A stretch of 64,000 bases of DNA from Nemertoderma westbladi (lineage: Eukaryota > Xenacoelomorpha > Nemertodermatida > Nemertodermatidae), in NCBI GenBank assembly GCA_032718475.1, contig JAUCBJ010003734.1, forward strand, positions 1-64,000, given 5' to 3'. This document shows positions 10,021-22,121 of the stretch, one piece after another (within the stretch, counting starts at the first letter, position 1; every line of letters starts with the position of its first letter). The notes beneath the pieces are model-generated. The model saw nothing but the letters and a program-made list of their open reading frames with translations. It had not been told where the DNA came from and made no database searches. A program made the translations under genes and the position numbers.

Positions 10021-12846
10021 TACTACTACTATTGGCATGCTGTATTGCAGCTTTTTTTTAAATATATATTACAGATATATTTAGAATGCTGCATCGGCTT
10101 TTCAACAAAATTGCGCCGCCACAACCCCCTACCACGCCATGACATTTGCTAGATCATCCGCATCTTCAAAGCCAGTGTTCTTTAAGATGCGCCTCAAGAA
10201 AATCATGGTGTGTCCACCATCTTTATTCACTCCATGAGGCTGCCAAAGTACAAGATTATGCACTGGCTGGTCCTCACGGCAATGCAATGTCCCGCAAAGT
10301 GGAGGCCACTTTGTTCTAGTGTCAAACTTGGGGGAACCAATGAGACACCTCCAATGTTATATAGTGTCTGGTTGGAGATGTGCGCATTGTACTTGACACA
10401 ATGAACCCGGCGTAGCATTCTTGTGAATGTGCCATCCAGAGATTTGGTGTCCTCAGCAGTTAGAGCCCATCATGGAATCCCAAAGAGGAGTACTGGAACT
10501 ACTGCTGCTCCAAATAATCGGATCTTAAGTTTCCGATTAATTCTCTGTGACTTCCAAATCCTGGAAAGCCTATTCAAGGCTGCCCATGCCTTTCCCTTAC
10601 GTATTCGAAGTCGTCCAGAAGTCGTCCACATGCTCAAACATACAATCCTTTGAGCTTATGCTCATCCGGTCAAAGACGTGCTGAGGACTTTCGAAGTTAA
10701 CTGTCAAAATATTGGTATTTTTGTAGTTAATAAAAAGACCAACGCTAGAAGCAGCCTGTTCTAATGAGCTGAGGTGCTGCTGGACTCCATCTAGTGATTC
10801 GCAGAGTACTCCTAAGTCATCAGCAAAGTCTAGATCAGTTAGGTAATTGAAAGGTTTTCCTCGACTTCTTGAGCAAGTAGGTGGAGTTATCATCACCCCA
10901 TCATCATTATGATGATCTAAGGACATGCGTAGAACATAGTCTACCACAATTATGAACAAGAATGCTGCACGTGTGTCTCCCTGGAGGACGCCCCATAACA
11001 CTTCAAATGGTTCTGTGTAACTATCAACAGTAGACACAAATGTTGTCGAACCATCGTATACTGATCTGATTGCTGCAATAATTTCATCAAGAATCCCTTA
11101 TAATGAAAGTAAGCTGAACATACGTGAGCGAGAGACTGAAACAAAGACCTTGAAGAAGTCAACAAAGATAACAGCCAGATACCTGTCTTTCTTTTTTGAT
11201 AACTCTTCAATTATCCTTCTAAGTTCCTAAATGGGTTCCATGGTCCCACGACCTTTACGGAACCCATTCTGATTTCCACGGAGCAGTCTCTCAATGGGAT
11301 CCCTGATGCAATTTAATATAAATCTATTGTATAGCTTTTCAGCATTCGAGATCAATGAGATTCCCCGAAAATAATCATAGAGTGTTAGGTTGCCCTTCTT
11401 GGGAACTCGCACCAACTTATTTGTTTTCATTTCTTGTGGGACTCTTGTTGTTCGGTACATGTCTACTATTATGTGATAGATGAGCTTTAAACACTCAGGT
11501 ATTTTAAAGACCCCAGGGGGACCACCATCTACTCCACTGGCGCGATTGGTCTTAATGCTCTTTGCAGCAGCCTTCACTTCTGCAAAGGAGACATCGCTAA
11601 TGGGAATATCTGGGAGTACAGACTCGGACACTTTTACTTCTATAAAGTTATCAGGCAATACCCTGTCATTATTGAGGAGCTTTTCGAAGTGGGCCTTCCA
11701 TCCATTGAGGCGATCAACAAGTGATTCTGCCTTAACCTTGGTGGTTTGTTGGCTTTTCCGCCCAGTAAGCAAGTTGATCGAGTTGCTTGCTGTCGTCAGC
11801 ATCATTGATGGCATCAACCTGTTGGTTTATTAGCTCCTGTGTAGATTAACAGAGTATTGCCTGTTCAGGGACCTAGATGCAGCCTTAACTGCATTCTTGG
11901 CTGCTGTAATCTGTCTGAGTTGGGACCCTTTCTGTGCCTTATAGAGGTCATTTCGGAATTTTGTGGTCAGTGCAAGGGGCCTTTTTCCTGTTTCGAGGGT
12001 ATACAGGAACTGTTGCTGAAGCTGTTAACTTAACTGCTTCTGTGAAGGCAGTATAGCTCTCGCAGTGATCTGCCGCCTCAGAGGCAAGAACCTCATACCT
12101 GTTGTTCAGTTGTAGTGTGAAGCTGGATCTCACACTTGGCTGTTGCAACAGAGAGGACCAGTCATTGCGTGGCAAGGCTGATTTCGTTTTTTCGCTAGCA
12201 CGCAGACTAAGTCTTACCTTGGCCACAATAAGGCGGTGATCAGTGGAGAAGAGTCGAAGTGTAAATGCATTACAGTCTTGTATAGAACTCCTATATTTCC
12301 TACGAAACAGAATATGGTCTATCTGGGACTTGTGACCAATGGGTCCACTATGACTCCATAGCCTTCCAGTTTGCTTCTTGAACTGGGTTCCAGCCGAAAA
12401 CAATCCATTTCCAGAGATAGAATCCGGAAGATGGACGAAACTTCAGTTGACACTATCGTTATGGACCCAGGGCGATGTAGTTGATTGATGCAGACTTGCA
12501 TTAAAGTCTCCCAGGAATGTTAAGAATGCACGCTGATCAACTCCACCAGTAGCTGCTTGTAGATTCTGGTAGAAATTTTCCACCTCCTCTACAGGGGCAA
12601 CACTAGTTGGAGAGTTTCACACAATCAGAACCACCTTAGGAAACTTCTTAGTCAGTCTTCCAGAACATGAGAAGTGGCAACAGATGTTGCGGTTAGAGAT
12701 TTGGTCTATTTTGTCCAATGCTGCATGTGCAGTTGGATTCATCAATAGACCAATTCCACCATTGCCACTATCATCTGCTGATGCGAGGGCGAGTCGCCAA
12801 CCGCCCCCCATGTCCTTAATCAGAACCTCATCAGTCTGTCCAGTAT
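10021..12846 (-). mobile_element. RTE-like LINE, minus strand, endonuclease plus RT, decayed
   Basis: This is the longest copy of the family in the window. The (GTA)n 3' tail reads as CTACTACTACTA at about 10018-10033 on the plus strand. Going leftwards on the minus strand come an endonuclease domain, a connecting region, RT and the C-terminal segment. It abuts the outer end of the giant inverted-repeat element at 12846, where its endonuclease N-terminus is missing. The two possible explanations, truncated integration or disruption by the giant element, cannot be separated here. Confidence 0.85.
10227..12811 (-). pseudogene. RTE-like LINE ORF: APE-type endonuclease and RT, frameshifted
   Basis: On the minus strand, 12811-12617 holds the GGGWRLALASADDSGNGGIG block and 12403-11948 holds SQIDHILFRR and STDHRLIVAKV, which are C-terminal motifs of APE-type endonucleases (the D-H pair at the catalytic end). 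From 11833 on come the RT N-terminal region, FRGISLISNAEKLYN, the motif-A FFKVF-type block, VLQGDTRAAFLF and FADD. At least several frameshifts and stops separate the pieces. An endonuclease of this class nicks DNA to prime reverse transcription. Several residues differ from the better 53-kb copy, so it is inactive. Confidence 0.8.
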
Positions 12847-13384
12847 AATTGATTATCCTAATTCATCAGACTGATTAGCGCCATGACACACAATATGTCA
12901 TCAGTGAGGTCCAACTGTCACCTAGAGGACCAAAGGGTGTGATAAGTGACACCTCTGATTTTCCTAATTACTCTTACCAATATCCATGCAGCTTTAACGT
13001 TGACCTTTGACCCCAAGCAGCTTTATCCAATGAAGCTATTTTGCTTACGAGTTCTGAGGGGCGAGCCATGATGCAAGATGTTTGAGACTTATTTAGATAT
13101 ATTATTACATAATTTTGACCCCTCAGTCGGTAACTATTACAATATAGGCTATACTTTACCCAGGAGTTTGATTGGTCCGCAGTTCTCTAGTCTGCCGTGT
13201 GCCGTCTGCCTGCTCTATGTCACAAAGTGAAAACGTGATCTCACTTAATTGTTTTTAATCTGTTTAAGGTGAAACTTGGTAGATATCTACTATGATATAG
13301 CCTATACTTTACTGAGGAGGTTGATCGGTCCGCAGTTCTACTTCTACAGTCTACTGCTAAAGAATCGAATTTAAGACCTTAAGC
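12846..13384. repeat. Left inverted arm of the giant element
   Basis: It matches the reverse complement of 30536-31390 in order, with a shorter internal tandem section (about two of the 180-bp units against about four on the right). Shared unit words include GAAACTTGGTAG, CTACTATG, TATACTTTAC, TTGATCGGTCCGCAGTTCT and AGTGAAAAC. The difference in unit number shows that arm length changes by repeat expansion or contraction. Confidence 0.85.
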
Positions 13385-13512
13385 ACAGACTATGCCTCTC
13401 ACTGAGGCACAGACTATGCCTCACTGAGGCTCAGACTATGCCTCACTGAGGCTCAGACTATGCCTCACTGAGGCTCAGACTATGCCTCACCGAGGCTCAG
13501 ACTATGCCTCTT
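13385..13512. repeat. 22-bp minisatellite, left arm, about six units
   Basis: Units read CTCAGACTATGCCTCACTGAGG. Each unit contains the complementary pair GCCTC/GAGGC and so can fold into a small hairpin. The same minisatellite lies in inverse orientation in the right arm. Confidence 0.9.
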
Positions 13513-13559
13513 CATAGACCATAAGTGTAGATAGTTATTTGAGATATGAGTCTCAGTCT

Positions 13560-14100
13560 ATGTTAACGAGGTCTTTTCAATTTTATGTTTGCTCCAATCA
13601 TCCATAATTAGTTAGGCAAAAGTCCTCCCTATCCATTATCCTATTGGTTCACTTACATTCTTAGATTATAATTAGATTCTTTCTTACTGATGATTGGTTG
13701 AGTGATTTAAGCTCCTCCCTCTTCCATTCTCAGTTACTTATGATTGGTTGAATGAATTATGCTCCTCCCTCTCCCATTCTCAGATACTATTTAATCTCCC
13801 TTTAGTTGTAAAAACTTCATTGCAATATAAATTGATTTACTGTTAACATTTCTCTTATATTTCTTATTTAAAAGTTTATATATAATTAATTTAATTTTTT
13901 GAGGAGACTAGCAATTTGCCCATTATGATGTTATTGGCTGCTTTACTCGCATCTGCTTTCTCATTAGCTGTCTAACTCACCCTGCGCCCTGATTGGATAA
14001 GTATTATTTATTTAAAATTTACAATTTTACTCACTGTAATTATAATTTGTAAAATCATTTAACAAAAGTGCAATACTATCAATTGACTTTATATTATATT
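13560..14100 (+). promoter_or_regulatory. CCAAT-rich region upstream of the internal gene
   Basis: Inverted CCAAT boxes (ATTGG) occur near 13645, 13693, 13744 and 13991. Two lie in a tandem pair of about 60-bp units, each GATTGGTTGA followed by CTCCTCCCTCT. This could be the promoter of the gene beginning near 14105. It is inference from motif density and position only. Confidence 0.3.
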
Positions 14101-14104
14101 TTTG

Positions 14105-15011
14105 GTGAAGATGAAAAGAAAAAGAGAGATGAGCGTGATATATTAAAGATAAAACAGACACAGGAAAATAAATTTCATAAACTTATGAATATTTTGAAAG
14201 GGATACAAGAACAGTTAGTTTCCTTTAGAAAATGAAGAACATTTGAGTGAGAAAGACAAGAAGAAGAGGGTGATGAGATGGAGAATGAAAATTGTGAGGG
14301 TCAGGGTGAAGTTGAAAAGAGTGAAGTTGAGAACGAAGAAAGTGAAGATCAGGAAGATCAGGAAGAGGATGAAGAAAGTGAAGGTCAAGAAGAGGGTGAA
14401 GATAGCGAAGGTCAGGAAGAGAATGAAGAAAGTGAAGAACAGGAAGAGGATGAAGGAGGTGAAGGTCGGGAAGAAAGTGAGGAACAAGAAAATAAAGAAA
14501 GTGATAAACAAGAAGATGAAGAAAGTGAAGATCAGGAAAGTTAAGACGAGGATGAAAATGATAATAACGAGGAAATATTGAGACAATTACTCGAAAATAA
14601 GAATAAATTGCGGAAAATTATTCAACATTTGAAGGAAAATGAAGAAAATAAAGAGGTGACATTGACCCAAGTTCTAGTAAAATTAAATTACAGAAATTTA
14701 TTAAACATTTAGAAGAGAATGATGAAAATAAAGAAGAGATATTGAGACAAATATTAGGAAACAAAAATCAAATGCGGGAATTTATTAAACAAATGGAAGA
14801 AAATGAGGAAAATAGAGAAGAGATATTAAGACAGGTTCTGGGAAATAAAAGTAAATTACTGAAAATTAATGAACAATTGAATAAAATTAAGAAACAGTTC
14901 GGTAATGAGGAAGATGAAAGTAAAGTAAATCAACCAGCTTTTACTAATTTTCGAAGACCTATGATAAAAAACTCTCGTTCAGTATATGCCCGCGCAGGAC
15001 GACGCTATTGA
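14105..15011 (+). pseudogene. Acidic, coiled-coil protein gene inside the giant element, broken
   Basis: I do not recognise the family. A short helical N-terminal piece (to a stop near 14230) is followed, after a frame change, by a Glu/Ser/Gln/Asp-rich segment (about 14250-14543) with repeated EESEGQEE-like words. An in-frame TAA at 14542-14544 follows, then a coiled-coil region of about 28-residue repeats with the pattern EEILRQxLxNKxKL and HLEENxENK, with one more frameshift near 14700. The last piece (14742-15011) ends in SRSVYARAGRRY. The acidic domain plus coiled coil suggests a nucleic-acid or chromatin partner, but that is speculation. It ends about 28 bp before the satellite. Very high A and G content on this strand marks the whole gene. 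Confidence 0.55.
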
Positions 15012-15038
15012 CATTTGTTTGTTTGAGTTCCTTTCATA

Positions 15039-18000
15039 ATAGTATTAGGACTATTTATCCAAAACAATTATATTAGTATTAGGACTATTTATCCATAACA
15101 ATTATATTAGTATTAGGACTATTTATCCATAACAATTATATTAGTATTAGGACTATTTATCCATAACAATTATATTAGTATTAGGACTATTTATCCATAA
15201 CAATTATATTAGTATTAGGACTATTTATCCAAAACAATTATATTAGTATTAGGACTATTTATCCATAACAATTATATTAGTATTAGGACTATTTATCCAT
15301 AACAATTATAATAGTATTAGGACTATTTATCCATAACAATTATATTAGTATTAGGACTATTTATCCATAACAATTATATTAGTATTAGGACTATTTATCC
15401 ATAACAATTATAATAGTATTAGGACTATTTATCCATAACAATTATATTAGTATTAGGACTATTTATCCAAAACAATTATATTAGTATTAGGACTATTTAT
15501 CCAAAACAATTATATTAGTATTAGGACTATTTATCCATAACAATTATATTAGTATTAGGACTATTTATCCATAACAATTATATTAGTATTAGGACTATTT
15601 ATCCATAACAATTATATTAGTATTAGGACTATTTATCCATAACAATTATATTAGTATTAGGACTATTTATCCAAAACAATTATATTAGTATTAGGACTAT
15701 TTATCCATAACAATTATATTAGTATTAGGACTATTTATCCATAACAATTATAATAGTATTAGGACTATTTATCCATAACAATTATATTAGTATTAGGACT
15801 ATTTATCCATAACAATTATATTAGTATTAGGACTATTTATCCATAACAATTATATTAGTATTAGGACTATTTATCCAAAACAATTATATTAGTATTAGGA
15901 CTATTTATCCAAAACAATTATATTAGTATTAGGACTATTTATCCAAAACAATTATATTAGTATTAGGACTATTTATCCATAACAATTATATTAGTATTAG
16001 GACTATTTATCCATAACAATTATATTAGTATTAGGACTATTTATCCAAAACAATTATATTAGTATTAGGACTATTTATCCAAAACAATTATATTAGTATT
16101 AGGACTATTTATCCATAACAATTATATTAGTACTGTATTAGGACTATTTATCCAAAACAATTATATTAGTATTAGGACTATTTATCCAAAACAATTATAT
16201 TAGTATTAGGACTATTTATCCATAACAATTATATTAGTATTAGGACTATTTATCCATAACAATTATATTAGTATTAGGACTATTTATCCATAATAATTAT
16301 ATTAGTATTAGGACTATTTATCCAAAACAATTATATTAGTATTAGGACTATTTATCCAAAACAATTATATTAGTATTAGGACTATTTATCCAAAACAATT
16401 ATATTAGTATTAGGACTATTTATCCATAACAATTATATTAGTATTAGGACTATTTATCCAAAACAATTATATTAGTATTAGGACTATTTATCCATAACAA
16501 TTATATTAGTATTATGACTATTTATCCAAAACAATTATATTAGTATTAGGACTATTTATCCAAAACAATTATATTAGTATTAGGACTATTTATCCATAAC
16601 AATTATATTAGTATTAGGACTATTTATCCATAATAATTATATTAGTATTAGGACTATTTATCCAAAACAATTATATTAGTATTAGGACTATTTATCCATA
16701 ACAATTATATTAGTATTAGGACTATTTATCCAAAACAATTATATTAGTATTAGGACTATTTATCCAAAACTATTATATTAGTATTAGGACTATTTATCCA
16801 TAACAATTATATTAGTACTGTATTAGGACTATTTATCCAAAACAATTATATTAGTATTAGGACTATTTATCCAAAACAATTATATTAGTATTAGGACTAT
16901 TTATCCATAACAATTATATTAGTATTAGGACTATTTATCCAACACAATTATATTAGTATTAGGACTATTTATCCAAAACAATTATATTAGTATTAGGACT
17001 ATTTATCCATAACAATTATATTAGTACTGTATTAGGACTATTTATCCAAAACAATTATATTAGTATTAGGACTATTTATCCAAAACAATTATATTAGTAT
17101 TAGGACTATTTATCCATAATAATTATATTAGTATTAGGACTATTTATCCATAACAATTATATTAGTATTAGGACTATTTATCCAAAACAATTATATTAGT
17201 ATTAGGACTATTTATCCATAACAATTATATTAGTATTAGGACTATTTATCCAAAATAATTATATTAGTATTAGGACTATTTATCCAAAACAATTATATTA
17301 GTATTAGGACTATTTATCCAAAACAATTATATTAGTATTAGGACTATTTATCCAAAACAATTATATTAGTATTAGGTCTATTTATCCATAACAATTATAT
17401 TAGTATTAGGACTATTTATCCATAACAATTATATTAGTACTGTATTAGGACTATTTATCCATAACAATTATATTAGTATTAGGACTATTTATCCAAAACA
17501 ATTATATTAGTATTAGGACTATTTATCCAAAACAATTATATTAGTATTAGGACTATTTATCCATAACAATTATATTAGTATTAGGACTATTTATCCATAA
17601 CAATTATATTAGTATTAGGACTATTTATCCATAACAATTATATTAGTATTAGGACTATTTATCCAAAACAATTATATTAGTATTAGGACTATTTATCCAA
17701 AACAATTATATTAGTATTAGGACTATTTATCCATAACAATTATATTAGTATTAGGACTATTTATCCATAACAATTATATTAGTATTAGGACTATTTATCC
17801 ATAACAATTATATTAGTATTAGGACTATTTATCCAAAACAATTATATTAGTATTAGGACTATTTATCCATAACAATTATATTAGTATTAGGACTATTTAT
17901 CCATAACAATTATATTAGTATTAGGACTATTTATCCAAAACAATTATATTAGTATTAGGACTATTTATCCATAACAATTATATTAGTACTGTATTAGGTC

Positions 18001-21000
18001 TATTTATCCATAACAATTATATTAGTATTAGGACTATTTATCCAAAACAATTATATTAGTATTAGGTCTATTTATCCATAACAATTACAATTATATTAGT
18101 ATTAGGACTATTTATCCATAACAATTATATTAGTATTAGGACTATTTATCCATAACAATTATATTAGTATTAGGACTATTTATCCATAACAATTATATTA
18201 GTATTAGGACTATTTATCCATAACAATTATATTAGTATTAGGACTATTTATCCAAAACAATTATATTAGTATTAGGACTATTTATCCATAACAATTATAA
18301 TAGTACTGTATTAGGTCTATTTATCCATAACAATTATATTAATATTAGGACTATTTATCCATAACAATTATATTAGTATTAGGACTATTTATCCATAACA
18401 ATTATATTAATTTTAGGACTATTTATCCATAACAATTATATTAGTATTAGGACTATTTATCCAAAACAATTATATTAGTATTAGGACTATTTATCCATAA
18501 CAATTATATTAGTACTGTATTAGGTCTATTTATCCATAACAATTATATTAGTATTAGGACTATTTATCCAAAACAATTATATTAGTATTAGGTCTATTTA
18601 TCCATAACAATTACAATTATATTAGTATTAGGACTATTTATCCATAACAATTATATTAGTATTAGGACTATTTATCCATAACAATTATATTAGTATTAGG
18701 ACTATTTATCCATAACAATTATATTAGTATTAGGACTATTTATCCATAACAATTATATTAGTATTAGGACTATTTATCCATAACAATTATATTAGTATTA
18801 GGACTATTTATCCAAAACAATTATATTAGTACTAGGTCTATTTATCCATAACAATTATATTAGTATTAGGACTATTTATCCATACAATTATATTAGTACT
18901 GTATTAGGACTATTTATCCATAACAATTATATTAGTATTAGGACTATTTATCCATAACAATTATATTAGTATTAGGACTATTTATCCAAAACAATTATAT
19001 TAGTATTAGGACTATTTATCCATAACAATTATATTAGTATTAGGACTATTTATCCATAACAATTATATTAGTATTAGGACTATTTATCCATAACAATTAT
19101 ATTAGTATTAGGACTATTTATCCATAACAATTATATTAGTATTAGGACTATTTATCCATAACAATTATATTAGTATTAGGACTATTTATCCATAACAATT
19201 ATATTAGTATTAGGACTATTTATCCATAACAATTATATTAGTATTAGGACTATTTATCCATAACAATTATATTAGTATTAGGACTATTTATCCAAAACAA
19301 TTATATTAGTATTAGGACTATTTATCCATAACAATTATATTAGTATTAGGACTATTTATCCATAACAATTATATTAGTATTAGGACTATTTATCCAAAAC
19401 AATTATATTAGTATTAGGACTATTTATCCAAAACAATTATATTAGTATTAGGACTATTTATCCATAACAATTATATTAGTATTAGGACTATTTATCCATA
19501 ACAATTATATTAGTATTAGGACTATTTATCCATAACAATTATATTAGTATTAGGACTATTTATCCATAACAATTATATAGTAGTATTAGGACTATTTATC
19601 CATAACAATTATATTAGTATTAGGACTATTTATCCATAACAATTATATTAGTATTAGGACTATTTATCCATAACAATTATATTAGTATTAGGACTATTTA
19701 TCCATAACAATTATATTAGTATTAGGACTATTTATCCATAACAATTATATTAGTATTAGGACTATTTATCCATAACAATTATATTAGTATTAGGACTATT
19801 TATCCATAACAATTATATTAGTATTAGGACTATTTATCCATAACAATTATATTAGTATTAGGACTATTTATCCAAAACAATTATATTAGTATTAGGACTA
19901 TTTATCCATAACAATTATATTAGTATTAGGACTATTTATCCATAACAATTATATTAGTATTAGGACTATTTATCCATAACAATTATATTAGTATTAGGAC
20001 TATTTATCCATAATAATTATATTAGTATTAGGACTATTTATCCATAACAATTATATTAGTATTAGGTCTATTTATCCAAAACAATTATATTAGTATTAGG
20101 ACTATTTATCCAAAATAATTATATTAGTATTAGGACTATTTATCCATAACAATTATATTAGTATTAGGACTATTTATCCATAACAATTATATTAGTATTA
20201 GGACTATTTATCCATAACAATTATATTAGTATTAGGACTATTTATCCATAACAATTATATTAGTATTAGGACTATTTATCCATAACAATTATATTAGTAT
20301 TAGGACTATTTATCCATAACAATTATATTAGTATTAGGACTATTTATCCATAACAATTATATTAGTATTAGGACTATTTATCCATAACAATTATATTAGT
20401 ATTAGGACTATTTATCCATAACAATTATATTAGTATTAGGACTATTTATCCATAACAATTATATTAGTACTGTATTAGGACTATTTATCCATAACAATTA
20501 TATTAGTATTAGGACTATTTATCCATAACAATTATATTAGTATTAGGACTATTTATCCATAACAATTATATTAGTATTAGGACTATTTATCCATAACAAT
20601 TATATTAGTACTGTATTAGGACTATTTATCCATAACAATTATATTAGTATTAGGACTATTTATCCATAATAATTATATTAGTATTAGGACTATTTATCCA
20701 TAACAATTATATTAGTATTAGGACTATTTATCCATAACAATTATATTAGTATTAGGACTATTTATCCATAATAATTATATTAGTATTAGGACTATTTATC
20801 CATAACAATTATATTAGTATTAGGTCTATTTATCCAAAACAATTATATTAGTATTAGGACTATTTATCCAAAATAATTATATTAGTATTAGGACTATTTA
20901 TCCATAACAATTATATTAGTATTAGGACTATTTATCCATAACAATTATATTAGTATTAGGACTATTTATCCATAACAATTATATTAGTATTAGGACTATT

Positions 21001-21793
21001 TATCCATAACAATTATATTAGTATTAGGACTATTTATCCATAACAATTATATTAGTATTAGGACTATTTATCCATAACAATTATATTAGTATTAGGACTA
21101 TTTATCCATAACAATTATATTAGTATTAGGACTATTTATCCATAACAATTATATTAGTATTAGGACTATTTATCCATAACAATTATATTAGTATTAGGAC
21201 TATTTATCCATAACAATTATATTAGTACTGTATTAGGACTATTTATCCATAACAATTATATTAGTATTAGGACTATTTATCCATAACAATTATATTAGTA
21301 TTAGGACTATTTATCCATAACAATTATATTAGTATTAGGACTATTTATCCATAACAATTATATTAGTACTGTATTAGGACTATTTATCCATAACAATTAT
21401 ATTAGTATTAGGACTATTTATCCATAACAATTATATTAGTATTAGGACTATTTATCCATAACAATTATATTAGTATTAGGACTATTTATCCATAACAATT
21501 ATATTAGTATTAGGACTATTTATCCATAACAATTATATTAGTATTAGGACTATTTATCCATAACAATTATATTAGTATTAGGACTATTTATCCATAACAA
21601 TTATATTAGTATTAGGACTATTTATCCATAACAATTATATTAGTATTAGGACTATTTATCCAAAACAATTATATTAGTATTAGGACTATTTATCCATAAC
21701 AATTATATTAGTATTAGGACTATTTATCCATAACAATTATATTAGTATTAGGACTATTTATCCATAACAATTATATTAGTATTAGGACTATTT
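15039..21793. repeat. 34-bp AT-rich satellite array, left block, about 198 units
   Basis: The repeat word is TTAGGACTATTTATCC followed by an A/T-rich half ending in ATTAGTA. Two main variants differ at one base (CCATAACAA or CCAAAACAA). A 39-bp variant has an extra five bases (GTACTGTATTAGG). The rare variants recur at fixed spacings (20467, 20608, 21225, 21366), giving a 758-bp higher-order period. A 526-bp period is seen at about 17986-18611. Units are nearly identical, which points to recent homogenisation. Confidence 0.97.
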
Positions 21794-22121
21794 CATTTTC
21801 ATTTCATTTCATTTCATCATCCGAGATAGGGCTCGGCCCCTTTATTATAATTAAATAAAATATACAATAAAATTAGGTAATCTTAGATGCACCTAAATTT
21901 CAAAACAACACAGCACTGAGTAAAATGAAAACGCTGAAAACCCAAAAATTCAAAACACTTAAACACAGCACTGAGTAAAATGAAAACGCTGATCAAGTCT
22001 ACTTCAAGATCTAGTTAATCTACAAGCCCTTATAATAAAGCACTTGAGTACCATTTGCATCCATCCTGAAATACAAGCCCCCATCGAAAGCCCCCAGTCT
22101 AAAGGCTAAGTGGTTGATCTG

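Noticed and set aside
14215-14586. Phe/Leu/Ile-rich 123-codon frame on the minus strand and Lys-rich 112-codon frame on the plus strand
   Set aside because: Both are shadows of the GAA/AGT-rich acidic frame; the composition is fully explained by the A/G-rich strand.
15039-21793. Regular 34-bp repeats as a CRISPR array
   Set aside because: There are no spacers: the units are directly adjacent and nearly identical, and the context is animal retroelements. It is a satellite.
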